Source: a bacterium (GTDB lineage Bacteria > Myxococcota_A > Bradymonadia > UBA7976 > UBA1532). From it: a stretch of 64,000 nt of DNA. Under the pieces are notes generated by a model. The model did no database searches. It was given only the letters and a program-made list of their open reading frames with translations, and was not told the DNA's origin. Shown here in pieces: positions 18,081 to 27,082 of the stretch (the first letter of the stretch is position 1; each line of letters opens with the position of its first letter). The DNA lies in assembly GCA_030426085.1 (NCBI GenBank), contig JAUHYW010000025.1, positions 1 to 64,000 on the forward strand, in the 5' to 3' direction. The translations under genes were made by a program, and so were the position numbers.

Positions 18081-18262
18081 GGGCAGGTTGTTGCACCCGG
18101 CGCCCGGGTGGCAGCCCGGCGCCGGCTGACGTCCGTTCGCGCCCGCCCGCGCATCTCCGCGTGCGTACGCCCCCGACCGCGGTCGGCCCGTCGGGCCTGC
18201 TCTACACGGTCATCGCCCTGCTCGCCGCGGCGCTGATCGCGGCGCGGGTCTGATCGCGGGGC

Positions 18263-19336
18263 TCACCCCTCGGGGGGCGGCAGCGGCTTCAGGTCGGGCT
18301 CGACGAACTCGAGGCGGGCCTGGGGGCTCATCAGGCGCTCTTCGGAGTAGTGGGCCAGCAGCGGCCCGAGGGACGGCGGGCCGAGCAGCTCGGGGTGGGC
18401 CCGCAGGAAGGCCTCGCTGTGCAGCCACAGCGGGCCGTCGTGGGCCAGGCGCGCCAGCAGGCGGGCCCAGGCGACGGTGATCGTCTCGTGATACGCCCGG
18501 GGCTTGCCGTGGCGGGCGTTGAGCTGCTGGATGCCCCGGCGCAGGGCGCTCAGCCCCCGCTTGAAGCGCAGGCGGTTGACGTGGTGGAAGCCCACTCGCA
18601 GGTGGGTCCGGTGGGTCCACTCGGCCTCTGGGATGCGGGCGGCGGCGAAGTCGGCGGCGAGCCGCTCGTCGTCCTGCATGCCGGCGGCGTTGCCGGTGCC
18701 GTCGGCGAACACCAGCGTCGCCAGCCGGATGAGGGCGTCCCGATAAGGCACCTGGAGCTTGCCCCGCAGGCTGCTCTGGTGGCTGTCGGCGGTGCTCGAC
18801 GCGCAGCTCAACTGGTCGGCGATCTCGAGGGAGTTGTAGCCGAGGCCGACGAGCAGGAACGCCTCGAACTCCCGGGCGGTCAGCGCTCGGAAGCCGGTCT
18901 CGCTGTCGTCCGCCAGTCGGCGGAACTCCCGCTCTATCGCTAAAGAGCTGAAGGCCAGCCCGCCCCGCCAGACCTCGAGGATGGCCTGGCGCAGCGTGCT
19001 CGGCTCGGCGCTCTTCTCGACGTAGCCCATCGCCCCGGCCCGCACGGCCCACCCGCCGCAGACGTACTCCGGGTGCGCCGAGTAGATGATGGCCTTGACG
19101 TCGGGGTTCGATACCCGTATACGGCGCACGAGTTCGAAGCCGGTCCCGCCCGAAATACCGATATCGACCAGCGCGACATCGGCCGGGTGTGACGCCATGA
19201 AGTCCAGCGCATCATCCAGACCGTCGGCCGTGCCGACGACGGTGAGCGCCGCGTCGACCGCCAGCACATCGATCACCCCCCGCCGCACGATGGGGTGATC
19301 GTCGACGATGAGGACCCGGCACCGCTCGTGCTCCAT
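18263..19336 (-). CDS. NarL/FixJ-type response regulator fused to an uncharacterised C-terminal domain
   Basis: A 357-residue protein starting at ATG 19336 (GGGAGG seven bases upstream). Residues 1-120 form a receiver domain with the acidic pair D12-D13, phospho-acceptor D58 (VALVDIG) and VEKSAE near 107. Residues about 150-205 form a LuxR/GerE HTH (LTAREFEAFLLVGLGYNSLEIADQL), although the recognition helix segment is unusual (SSTADSHQSSLRGKLQV). Residues about 220-357 are an extra helical domain with AEWTHRTHLRVGFHHVNR, GIQQLNARHGKPRAYHETIT, LLAHYSEERLMSPQARLEFV. This resembles small stand-alone bacterial proteins of unknown function with conserved WTHxxHL and YHETIT motifs. The histidines suggest metal or ligand binding. 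It is divergent from the glutamine synthetase gene, 218 bases away, so it may regulate nitrogen genes. A matching NarX-like kinase lies at 24208. Confidence 0.85.
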   Translation of the reverse strand: MEHERCRVLIVDDHPIVRRGVIDVLAVDAALTVVGTADGLDDALDFMASHPADVALVDIGISGGTGFELVRRIRVSNPDVKAIIYSAHPEYVCGGWAVRAGAMGYVEKSAEPSTLRQAILEVWRGGLAFSSLAIEREFRRLADDSETGFRALTAREFEAFLLVGLGYNSLEIADQLSCASSTADSHQSSLRGKLQVPYRDALIRLATLVFADGTGNAAGMQDDERLAADFAAARIPEAEWTHRTHLRVGFHHVNRLRFKRGLSALRRGIQQLNARHGKPRAYHETITVAWARLLARLAHDGPLWLHSEAFLRAHPELLGPPSLGPLLAHYSEERLMSPQARLEFVEPDLKPLPPPEG

Positions 19337-19492
19337 CGCCCGACCTCCCGGCGCCCTGGCGCGCCGTCCGCCGGCCACACTGCCGGGATACCTCACGTTT
19401 GTCGACCCCCTCGGGCATTTCCTCCCGGCGTCGGGATCGTCGCGATAGCGGCTCGACCCCCACCCGTCCCAACATCCCGGCGACGACAACCA

Positions 19493-19512
19493 GGGAGCCG
19501 GTGAGGGCTCCC
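19493..19512 (+). promoter_or_regulatory. Hairpin in the glutamine synthetase leader
   Basis: GGGAGCC and GGCTCCC pair across a six-base loop, 42 bases before the glnII ATG. It could affect translation or mark an operator between the divergent regulator and glnII; nothing more specific is visible. Confidence 0.35.
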
Positions 19513-19554
19513 GGCGGCGCGGGCACGCTGCCGCACACCACCCCGGGAGAAACC

Positions 19555-20610
19555 ATGGCCATCTTCGCCGAGTACATCTGGATCGACGGCGTCAAGCCGA
19601 CCGCCGGCCTCCGCTCGAAGACGCGGGTGATCTACGAGAGCGACGTCCCCAAGTCGACCGACATCGAGGACGTCACCCAGATCGACATGAGCTGGTTCCC
19701 GGTCTGGGGGGCCGACGGCTCCTCGACCGAGCAGGCCGCCGGGGACGACTCCGACATCGTCCTCAAGCCGGTCTCGGCGGTGCGCGATCCCTTCCGCCCG
19801 GGGCATTACCTGGTGATGACCGAGGTCTTCGTCGGCGCCACCAACGAGCCCCACGACTCGAACACCCGGGCCGACGTCCGGGCCGTGCTCGACGCCGGCG
19901 CGGCCAAGGCCGACGCGCTGTTCGGCTTCGAGCAGGAGTACACCTTCGTGCACCCCGCCGGGCGCCCGCTCGGCTTCCCCGAGCGTGGCTTCCCCGCCGC
20001 CCAGGGGCCGTACTACTGCGGGGTCGGGGCCAACAAGATCGTGGGCCGCCCGGTCTACGAGCAGTTCATGGCCCGCTGCCTCGAGGCCGGGGTGCACATC
20101 TCGGGGGTCAACTGGGAGGTCATGCCCGGTCAGGCCGAGGTGCAGGTCGGGCCGCTCGGTCCGCTGATGGGCGGTGATCACATCTGGCTCGCCCGCTGGA
20201 TCCTGGAGCGCACCGGCGAGGATTACGACGTCGGGGTGTCGTTCGAGGCCAAGCCGGCCAAGGGCGACTGGAACGGCGCCGGCATGCACACCAACTTCTC
20301 GACCGCCGCGATGCGGGAAGAGGGCGGCATCGCCGCCATCGAGGAGGCCTGCGTCGCCATCGGCAAGAAGGTCGACGAGCACCTCGCCGTCTACGGCCAC
20401 GGCTATCAGGACCGGCTGACCGGGCACCACGAGACCGCCCGCTACGACCAGTTCAAGTACGGGGTCTCGGACCGCACCGCCTCGATCCGCATCCCGCGGC
20501 ACGTCGCCGAGAACGGGTGCGGCTACCTCGAGGATCGCCGGCCCAACGCCAACGCCGATCCCTACCAGATCGCCGCCCGCCTGCTGCGCACCGTCTGCGG
20601 CATCGACTGA
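19555..20610 (+). CDS. glnII: Glutamine synthetase, type II
   Basis: Catalyses ATP-dependent synthesis of glutamine from glutamate and ammonia in the cytosol. At 351 residues it is the short GSII (eukaryote-like) type rather than the roughly 470-residue GSI. Family landmarks are EYIWIDGVKPTAGLRSKTRV at the N-terminus, WGADGSSTEQAAGDDSDIVL, the metal and ammonia-site block FGFEQEYTF, GVNWEVMPGQAEVQVGP, and IPRHVAENGCGYLEDRRPNA near the end. The start at ATG 19555 follows GGGAG; the upstream frame is not homologous. The amtB gene follows after 71 bases and is probably co-transcribed. GSII enzymes are not adenylylated, so control is likely transcriptional, possibly by the divergent response regulator. 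Confidence 0.95.
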   Translation: MAIFAEYIWIDGVKPTAGLRSKTRVIYESDVPKSTDIEDVTQIDMSWFPVWGADGSSTEQAAGDDSDIVLKPVSAVRDPFRPGHYLVMTEVFVGATNEPHDSNTRADVRAVLDAGAAKADALFGFEQEYTFVHPAGRPLGFPERGFPAAQGPYYCGVGANKIVGRPVYEQFMARCLEAGVHISGVNWEVMPGQAEVQVGPLGPLMGGDHIWLARWILERTGEDYDVGVSFEAKPAKGDWNGAGMHTNFSTAAMREEGGIAAIEEACVAIGKKVDEHLAVYGHGYQDRLTGHHETARYDQFKYGVSDRTASIRIPRHVAENGCGYLEDRRPNANADPYQIAARLLRTVCGID

Positions 20611-20681
20611 CGACGCCCGCCCCGCCGTCGCCGGCGGGGCCCGCTCGCCCTCCCCCCTCGCCACCTCTCGGAGTCGCATTG

Positions 20682-22037
20682 ATGAAGCGCACCCGTTCAC
20701 CGTTCGCACTGGCCGCGGCCTCGCTGCTGCTGTCCGCCCCGGCCCTGGCCCAGGACGCCGCCGAGCCGGCCATCGACGGCGCCGACACCGCCTGGGTGAT
20801 GGTCTCGGCGGCCCTGGTGCTGCTGATGACCCCCGGCCTGGCCCTGTTCTACGGGGGTATGGTCCGGGCGAAGAACGTGCTGTCGACCCTGATGCACAGC
20901 TTCGTGTGCATCGGGCTCATCACGGTGCTGTGGGTCACCGTCGGCTACTCGCTGGCGTTCTCCGAGGGCAACCCGTTCATCGGCGGGCTGGCCCACGCCT
21001 TCCTGGTGGGCGTCGGGGGTGATCCGAGCGGCACCATCCCCCACGACATCTTCATGCTCTTCCAGCTCATGTTCGCCATCATCACCCCGGCGATCATCAG
21101 CGGGGCGTTCGCCGAGCGCATCAAGTTCCGGGGCTTCGTGATCTTCACCCTGGCGTGGTCGCTGCTGGTCTACACCCCCATCTGTCACTGGGTGTGGGGG
21201 CCGGGCGGCTGGCTGGGCGCGGGCAGCGAGTGGCACGCGCTGGACTTCGCCGGCGGCACGGTGGTGCACATCAGCTCGGGCGTGGCCGGGCTGGCGATGG
21301 CCCTGGTGCTCGGCAAGCGGGCCGGCAAGGGCGACACGGTGCACCAGCCGCACAACCTGCCGCTGACCCTGCTCGGGGCGGGCCTGCTGTGGTTCGGCTG
21401 GTTCGGCTTCAACGGCGGCAGCGCGCTGGCCTCGGGCTCGGGCGCGAGCCACGCCTTCGTGATGACCCACATCGCCGCCTCGTGCGCCGCCCTGTCGTGG
21501 ATGCTCGTCGAGCGGCTGCACGCCGGCCGGGTGACCCTGCTCGGCACCGCCTCGGGCGCCGTCGCCGGGCTGGTCGGCATCACCCCCGCCTGCGGCTTCG
21601 TGGGCCTGACCGGCGCGCTGTTCATCGGCTTCGGCGCCGGCGTGGTGTGCTACTTCGGCGTGCTGCTCAAGACGAAGCTGAAGGTGGACGACTCGCTCGA
21701 CGCCTTCGGCCTGCACGGCGTCGGCGGGGCCTTCGGCGCGCTGGCCACCGGCGTCTTCGCCCTGACGGCGGTCGGCGGGACCGCGGGCCTGATCGACGGC
21801 GGCGAGAGCCGGGTGCTGATCAACCAGCTCGTGGGCGTGGTCGTCGTGGCGGCCTACTCGTTCGGGGTGACCTTCATCATCGCCAAGATCCTCGACGGCG
21901 CGGGCCAGCTCCGCGTCTCCGAGGCCGAGGAGCAGCGCGGCCTCGACGAGCTGCACGGCGAGCGGGCCTACGCGATGGACGAGGGCGAGGACGGCGCCGA
22001 GCGCCGCGCGGCGCCGCAGCCGAGCGCCGCGATCTGA
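20682..22037 (+). CDS. amtB: Ammonium transporter of the Amt/MEP/Rh family
   Basis: A 451-residue inner-membrane channel for ammonium with a cleavable signal peptide (SLLLSAPALA-QDA) followed by about 11 transmembrane helices. Family motifs are LFYGGMVRAKNVLSTLMHSF in the second helix, FAERIKFRGF, DFAGGTVVHISSGVAGL with the first pore histidine, FNGGSALASG, and DAFGLHGVGG with the second pore histidine. The cytoplasmic tail is acidic (EAEEQRGLDELHGERAYAM). It follows glnII, forming an ammonium uptake and assimilation pair. No PII (glnK) gene, the usual partner of amtB, is present in the window. Confidence 0.95.
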   Translation: MKRTRSPFALAAASLLLSAPALAQDAAEPAIDGADTAWVMVSAALVLLMTPGLALFYGGMVRAKNVLSTLMHSFVCIGLITVLWVTVGYSLAFSEGNPFIGGLAHAFLVGVGGDPSGTIPHDIFMLFQLMFAIITPAIISGAFAERIKFRGFVIFTLAWSLLVYTPICHWVWGPGGWLGAGSEWHALDFAGGTVVHISSGVAGLAMALVLGKRAGKGDTVHQPHNLPLTLLGAGLLWFGWFGFNGGSALASGSGASHAFVMTHIAASCAALSWMLVERLHAGRVTLLGTASGAVAGLVGITPACGFVGLTGALFIGFGAGVVCYFGVLLKTKLKVDDSLDAFGLHGVGGAFGALATGVFALTAVGGTAGLIDGGESRVLINQLVGVVVVAAYSFGVTFIIAKILDGAGQLRVSEAEEQRGLDELHGERAYAMDEGEDGAERRAAPQPSAAI

Positions 22038-22152
22038 TTCGAAAACGAAACATCTCTGTCATGGTGAGGGCAGAGGTGATCATCCATGCTGAGCATGTGG
22101 CCCCGGCGGCGGTGAGGCCGGCGGGCGCCCCCATCCACCCCCGGAGATCCCC

Positions 22153-24183
22153 ATGACCCATCCGACGCTGGCCGATATGAGCCGCGAGCAGCGCATGTTC
22201 TTCGCCCTCGATGACGACGGCGACGGGCGCGTGCCCGAGCAGGACGTGCGTGATGCCCTGGAGGCCGCCGGCCTCCAGCCGGGCGACCCCCGATTGAGCA
22301 AGGTCTACACCCACCTCGACGCCAACGGGGGCAAGGACCTCGACAGCGCGGCCTTCGTCGACATGATCGGCACCGCCGGCCTGCTGGTCGACCGGGCCCT
22401 GCGCGGCGAGCTGGCGGTGCCCGACTTCGCCAACTTCCGGGAGCAGATGGAGGGGATGTTCGCCAAGGCGGCCGAGAACACCTCGGGCGACAAAGCGATG
22501 TACATCCCGCCGCTCGCCAAGGCCGAGGAGGAGCGCTTCGGGGTGGCCGTCGTCAGCATCGACGGGCAGACCTACACCCAGGGCGACGCCGACGACGACT
22601 TCTCGATCCAGTCGATGTGCAAGCCGTTCAACTACTGCTTCGCCGTCGAGGAGCTGGGGGCCGAGCGGGTGCACGAGCACGTCGGCAAGGAGCCGTCGGG
22701 GCGCAAGTTCAACAACCGCGACCTGATGGAGCGCATGCTCGACTCGTCGCAGAGCGCGGGCGGGGGCGGGGGCGGGGGCCACGGGGGGCCGGCCGACAAC
22801 ACCTACGAGATCCCCTACAACCCCATGATCAACGCGGGCGCGATCATGGCCGCGGCGCTCGTCAAGAGCAATGAGCCCTTCCCCGCCCGGCTGCGGCACG
22901 TCCGCGAGCAGTGGGCCCGGTTGGCCGGCAAGCCCGATACGTTGCCCCGGTTCAACAAGGAGATGGCCCGCCAGGAGAACTTCACCGGGTTCAACAACAT
23001 GGCCCTGGGCTACTTGCTCATGGCCACCGGCAAGCTGCCCAAGAGATCGACCGAGTTCCCCGGTGACACCTGCGCTGATCCGGACGACTTCGACTTCTTC
23101 TTCGATCCGGCGGTGGAGAACGCGCTGAAGCTGTACTTCAGCACCTGCTCGCTCGAGCTGACCGCCGCCGAGATGGCGGCGGTCGCGGCGACGCTGGCCA
23201 ACGGCGGGGTCTGCCCGACCACCCAGGAGCGGGTGCTCCAGCAGGAGACGGTGCGGAGCTGCCTGTCGCTGATGCAGATGTGCGGCATGTACGATGGCAG
23301 CGGCGACTTCTGCTACACCATCGGTCTGCCGGCCAAGAGCGGCGTCGGCGGCGGGGTCATCCTGGTCGTGCCCCGGTTGATGGGCATCTGCGTCTTCAGC
23401 CCCCGCCTCAACGCCGAGGGCAACAGCGCCCGGGGGGTCGAGATCGCCGAGCGCATGGTCGCCCGGTACCGGCTGCACCTCTACGACGGGGTGACCACCG
23501 GCGGCGACCGCATCGACCCCCGGCTGCCGCTGGCCCGCTGGCGGGCCTCGCAGACCGCCGACGCGCTGTGGGCCGCCGGCAAGGGCGACGTGCGCACGCT
23601 GCGCCGGCTGCACGAAGAGCAGGTCGATCTGGCCAAGGGCGACTACGACCTGCGGGCGCCGATTCACCTCGCCGCCGCCGAGGGTCACGTCGAGGCGCTG
23701 CGGTTCCTGCTCGAGGCGAAGGTCAGCCCCGACCTGAAGGATCGCTGGGGCGGGCGGCCGCTGAACGACGCGGTGTCCGCCGGTCACACCGAGGCCGCCG
23801 AGCTGCTGCGGGCCCACGGGGCTCAGGACGGCGAGCCGGTCCACATCGTGGACGATCGCAACCCGGCCCACGACAAGGCCGCGGACCACGGCGACGATCT
23901 GGCGGTGGTCGAGCTGCTGTGGGCCGCCCACGACGACAACATCGCCGGGCTGCGTCGGCTCGCAGCTCAGGGCGTGCCGATGGAGGCCCAGGACTACGAC
24001 AAGCGCACGGCGCTGCACCTCGCCGCCTCCGAAGGCAAGCTCGAAGCGGTGAAGTATCTGCGGCATCACGGGCACCCACTCAACGTGCGCGATCGGTGGA
24101 ACGCCACTCCGCTCGACGAGGCGCGGCGCGAGAAGCGGGCCGAGGTCGTGGCCTACCTCGAGGCGTGGGGCCGCAGCCTCTGA
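22153..24183 (+). CDS. glsA: Glutaminase with EF-hand N-terminus and ankyrin C-terminus
   Basis: A 676-residue protein whose layout matches animal kidney-type glutaminase. Residues about 1-75 hold EF-hand-like helices with a DDDGDGRVPEQD calcium-type loop and a second, weaker loop (DANGGKDLDSAA). Residues about 105-445 form the serine-dependent glutaminase domain (beta-lactamase-like fold) with the S-x-x-K motif QSMCKPF (S154, K157) and IPYNPMINAGAIM. Two ankyrin blocks follow (PIHLAAAEGHVEALRFLLEA; TALHLAASEGKLEAVKYLRH). A Gly-rich insertion (SAGGGGGGGHGG) interrupts the catalytic domain. It hydrolyses glutamine to glutamate and ammonia, opposing glnII two genes upstream. The start at ATG 22153 suits the EF-hand. 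A promoter may lie in the 115-base gap after amtB. Confidence 0.92.
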   Translation: MTHPTLADMSREQRMFFALDDDGDGRVPEQDVRDALEAAGLQPGDPRLSKVYTHLDANGGKDLDSAAFVDMIGTAGLLVDRALRGELAVPDFANFREQMEGMFAKAAENTSGDKAMYIPPLAKAEEERFGVAVVSIDGQTYTQGDADDDFSIQSMCKPFNYCFAVEELGAERVHEHVGKEPSGRKFNNRDLMERMLDSSQSAGGGGGGGHGGPADNTYEIPYNPMINAGAIMAAALVKSNEPFPARLRHVREQWARLAGKPDTLPRFNKEMARQENFTGFNNMALGYLLMATGKLPKRSTEFPGDTCADPDDFDFFFDPAVENALKLYFSTCSLELTAAEMAAVAATLANGGVCPTTQERVLQQETVRSCLSLMQMCGMYDGSGDFCYTIGLPAKSGVGGGVILVVPRLMGICVFSPRLNAEGNSARGVEIAERMVARYRLHLYDGVTTGGDRIDPRLPLARWRASQTADALWAAGKGDVRTLRRLHEEQVDLAKGDYDLRAPIHLAAAEGHVEALRFLLEAKVSPDLKDRWGGRPLNDAVSAGHTEAAELLRAHGAQDGEPVHIVDDRNPAHDKAADHGDDLAVVELLWAAHDDNIAGLRRLAAQGVPMEAQDYDKRTALHLAASEGKLEAVKYLRHHGHPLNVRDRWNATPLDEARREKRAEVVAYLEAWGRSL

Positions 24184-24207
24184 GCGCGTCCGTGGCTCGC
24201 CCACCCC

Positions 24208-26406
24208 CTACGCCTCCGCGCCGTCCACCTCGCCCACCAGCGCCGCGACGAGCCGGCTCGGATCGTCGCTCTTGTCGACCACCGCCGCCGCGCCGACCCG
24301 CTTCATGGCGGCCCGGGCCTCGTCCGGGGCGCAGGTGTAGCCCACGACCCGCACCCCGGGCTGCTCGGCGAGCACCCAGCGGGTGACCTCGGCGCCGTCC
24401 AAGTCGGGCATCGCGTAGTCGACCACCATCGCGTCCGGTCGCAGGGCGAGGGCCGCGCTGACCGCCTGGAGGCCCGAGGTCACGACCCCGATGACCTCGA
24501 AGCGGCCGTCGTTGCTCAGCATCCGCAGCGTATTCTGGCCCATCGCCCGGTGATCGTCGGCGATCAAGACCCGCAGAACGCCGCCGCGCGGGGCCGGGGC
24601 CCGCGGCAGGGGGCTGGTCGACGGGCGGCGGGCGGCGGTGGCGTCGGGCACGGTCAGGGTCACCCGGGTGCCCGCGCCGCGCGCGCTGTCGATCTCGAGC
24701 CGGGCGCCGATCGCGCCCGCCCGCCGGCGCAGCTCGAGCAGGCCGGTGCCGGTCGAGGCGGCCGCCGGATCGATGCCCCGCCCCGAGTCGGCGACCTCCA
24801 GGCGCAGCGTATCGCCGTCCAGCTCGACGTCGAGCCGGGCCCGGCGCACCTGCGCGTGCTTGCCGACGTTGAGCAGCAGCTCCCGAGCGACCCGCCAGGC
24901 GAGCTCCTGCACATCCAGCCGCAGGCGGGTCAGGGCGGCGGACGTCGGCTTCAAGGACACCTCGACGTCCAGCGCCGAGCGCAGCACCACGTCGTCGAGG
25001 GCCGGGCCGAGCCCGACCTCCTCCAGCGGCGGCCGGCGCAGGGCCCGGTTCAGGTTGCGCGCGCTGGTGATCGATTGCTCGATGCTGCCGATGGCCTTGA
25101 CGAGGGCGTCGATCGCGTCGGCCACCCGGGGCGAGTCGGCCGTCAGCGCCTCGCGGGCCAGGGCGACGTACATCCGCGCGACGACGAGATCCTGCTGCAA
25201 GCCGTCGTGCACCTGCCGACCCAGGCGGGAGCGCTCCTGCTGTTCAGACCGCAGCAGCTCGCGCAGCAGCATCGCGTTCTCGCTCTTGCGGTTGCGGGCC
25301 AGCTCGGCGCTGGCCTCGGCCCGGCCTTCGAGCCGCGCCTTGTCCCGCTGGCTGCGGGTGTCGTCCCGCACGAGCCCGAACAGCGCCCGGCGACCGCCCC
25401 GCTGGCCGGGGCGCCACGAGATGTCGATCCAGGCTTCCCGGCCGTCGAGCGGTAGGGGCATGCCCGGGGGGCGGGCCCGGACCTCGCCGGCCAGGGTCTC
25501 GGCGAGCTGCGCGCTCAGGGTCTCCCGGATGGGCGGGGGCAGCCCGGCGAGCAGCTCGGCGGTGGTGCGCGGCGGGTCGATGCCCAGGAGCTGCGCGCAG
25601 CGGGGCGACGCCTCGACCGCGCCGTCGGCGAACACGGTGAAGACCCCCAGCCGGGCCGCCTCGACCGCGTCGCCCAGCGCGAGGCGGGCCCGCTCGGCCT
25701 CACGGCGGCTGGCGGTGACCCGTCGGCGCCAGCCGAGCAGCGCCCACAGGGCCCAGGCCCAGGCGAGCGGCAGCGCGAGGCCGATGGCCACCGCCCCGCC
25801 CCAGGCCCGGGACGCGACCGTCTTCTGGGCCGAGGCGGCGTCGACGAAGCGCCCCCGGAGGCCCCGCAAGACAGCCCCGATCCCGGCCGAGTACAGCGAC
25901 TTCTGGCGCTTGTACAGCTGCCCGTCGAGCACGTTGCGGGCGATCAGCAGCGCTTCGAGGCCCCGGGCGTCGCGGGCCGCCAGCTCGTACTCCACGAGCT
26001 TCTGGTTGGCCTCGATGGTGCGGACGAGCTGTCCGTGGAGCGAGGGGGAGAACATCACGACCGAACCCACCAACAGCAGGTGGAAGTCGAGCTGGACCTC
26101 GTACTCGGCGTAGCGATTCCAGTACCAGGCCGCCTGGGTGGCTGCGCGCGCGCCGACCGTCCCCCCCTGCAACGCGAAGATCCGCTCGGCGACCCCCTGG
26201 CGGGCCGACATCGTGAGCACCTCGTCGCACAGGACGATCTCCCGCTGCTGGTCGACGATCCACGCGTGCATGGTCTCGGCCTGCACCAGCCGATCGGCGG
26301 CCCGCACCGCGATCGAGGCGATGACCAGCACCCCGATCACGCTGGCGAGCACCACCGCCGACAAGATGACGTACGGAAAGCGCGGCCCGGGGGGCGTCTC
26401 GGCCAT
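24208..26406 (-). CDS. NarX-like membrane histidine kinase with C-terminal receiver domain
   Basis: A 732-residue hybrid sensor. Two transmembrane helices (about 11-33 and 205-228) bracket a periplasmic region of about 170 residues. A PAS-like segment follows at about 240-370. Then comes a HisKA_3 dimerisation helix with RLGRQVHDGLQQDLV (H400) and a HATPase with LLLNVGKHAQ and DSGRGIDP. From about 610 there is a receiver domain with LIADDH and phospho-acceptor D663 (MVVDYAMPDLDG). HisKA_3 kinases pair with NarL-type regulators, and the only such regulator here is at 18263, across the nitrogen genes. The fused receiver suggests phosphorelay or self-tuning. It is third in an operon after the SRPBCC-like protein (18-base gap). 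The ATG at 26406 has GAGAGG upstream. Confidence 0.9.
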   Translation of the reverse strand: MAETPPGPRFPYVILSAVVLASVIGVLVIASIAVRAADRLVQAETMHAWIVDQQREIVLCDEVLTMSARQGVAERIFALQGGTVGARAATQAAWYWNRYAEYEVQLDFHLLLVGSVVMFSPSLHGQLVRTIEANQKLVEYELAARDARGLEALLIARNVLDGQLYKRQKSLYSAGIGAVLRGLRGRFVDAASAQKTVASRAWGGAVAIGLALPLAWAWALWALLGWRRRVTASRREAERARLALGDAVEAARLGVFTVFADGAVEASPRCAQLLGIDPPRTTAELLAGLPPPIRETLSAQLAETLAGEVRARPPGMPLPLDGREAWIDISWRPGQRGGRRALFGLVRDDTRSQRDKARLEGRAEASAELARNRKSENAMLLRELLRSEQQERSRLGRQVHDGLQQDLVVARMYVALAREALTADSPRVADAIDALVKAIGSIEQSITSARNLNRALRRPPLEEVGLGPALDDVVLRSALDVEVSLKPTSAALTRLRLDVQELAWRVARELLLNVGKHAQVRRARLDVELDGDTLRLEVADSGRGIDPAAASTGTGLLELRRRAGAIGARLEIDSARGAGTRVTLTVPDATAARRPSTSPLPRAPAPRGGVLRVLIADDHRAMGQNTLRMLSNDGRFEVIGVVTSGLQAVSAALALRPDAMVVDYAMPDLDGAEVTRWVLAEQPGVRVVGYTCAPDEARAAMKRVGAAAVVDKSDDPSRLVAALVGEVDGAEA

Positions 26407-26424
26407 GGTGCACCTCTCGTCGGC

Positions 26425-27051
26425 TCAGGGGCTGCCCTGCACATGGGCTTGCAGGTTCTGGATGACCTTGCCGATGCGCCACTCGACGTTGCGCCGATAC
26501 ACCGACATCGAGAAGAACGTGTCGACGATGCCCACGAACCGGGTCTCGCTCTTGAAGCGCACCACCGACCCCTTCGCGTCACCGCTGGCCCACAGGGCGA
26601 GGTCGAAGCGCTCGATGAGCGCGCTGTCGCCGCCGAGCTGCACCGCCAGCCGCTGCACCGCGTCGGGCGCCCCAGGTACCCGCCGCACCTCGGCGACGGC
26701 GAAGCGGATGATGTCGCCCTCGCTGCCGAACGGCCAGACCAGGTCGACGTCGTAGACCAGGTCGAAGGCGCCCCGGCCGCCGGCGCCGCCGGGCAGGTAG
26801 CGCACGTCGTGGAACTGGGTGATGAACGGCTTGCCGCTCGGCCGGCGGTTGATGTCGACGAGGGCCCAGGCCCGGTAGCGGTCGAAGGCGCCGGCGACCC
26901 GGGCGACGGTCTCGAACGGCACGTCGAGGGTCACCTCGCCGGTGGTCACGAACATCTCCCGGTCGTCGTCGTAGACGGTCCGGGTGACCACCCGCTCGGC
27001 GGCGGCCGGGGTGGCGAGCAGGGCGAAGAGGGCGAATGCCAGGCGGATCAT
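26425..27051 (-). CDS. Secreted START/SRPBCC-like protein
   Basis: A 208-residue protein with signal peptide [19 protein letters not shown]. The mature part ([71 protein letters not shown]) has the strand-helix plan of the SRPBCC/START ligand-binding superfamily: two starting helices, a beta-sheet and a long C-terminal helix ([19 protein letters not shown]). Such periplasmic members usually bind a hydrophobic ligand. Its gene sits directly before the membrane sensor kinase, so it could deliver a ligand or act as an accessory sensor, though this is inference. Only 31 bases separate it from the phosphoesterase gene upstream. Confidence 0.7.
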   Translation of the reverse strand: MIRLAFALFALLATPAAAERVVTRTVYDDDREMFVTTGEVTLDVPFETVARVAGAFDRYRAWALVDINRRPSGKPFITQFHDVRYLPGGAGGRGAFDLVYDVDLVWPFGSEGDIIRFAVAEVRRVPGAPDAVQRLAVQLGGDSALIERFDLALWASGDAKGSVVRFKSETRFVGIVDTFFSMSVYRRNVEWRIGKVIQNLQAHVQGSP

Positions 27052-27082
27052 GCCGGGGGCATATAGCAGATCGCGGGCGATG

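Noticed and set aside
18068-18253. Possible 61-residue small membrane protein (plus strand), ending VIALLAAALIAARV
   Set aside because: One hydrophobic segment is present, but the ribosome site is poor, it overlaps the likely promoter of the divergent operon, and the composition of the first half is unlike protein; kept only as a note.
19354-19375. TGGCGC-N5-CCGC as a sigma54 promoter before glnII
   Set aside because: It has GG and GC at the right spacing, but that pattern is common by chance in such GC-rich DNA and the rest of the consensus is missing.
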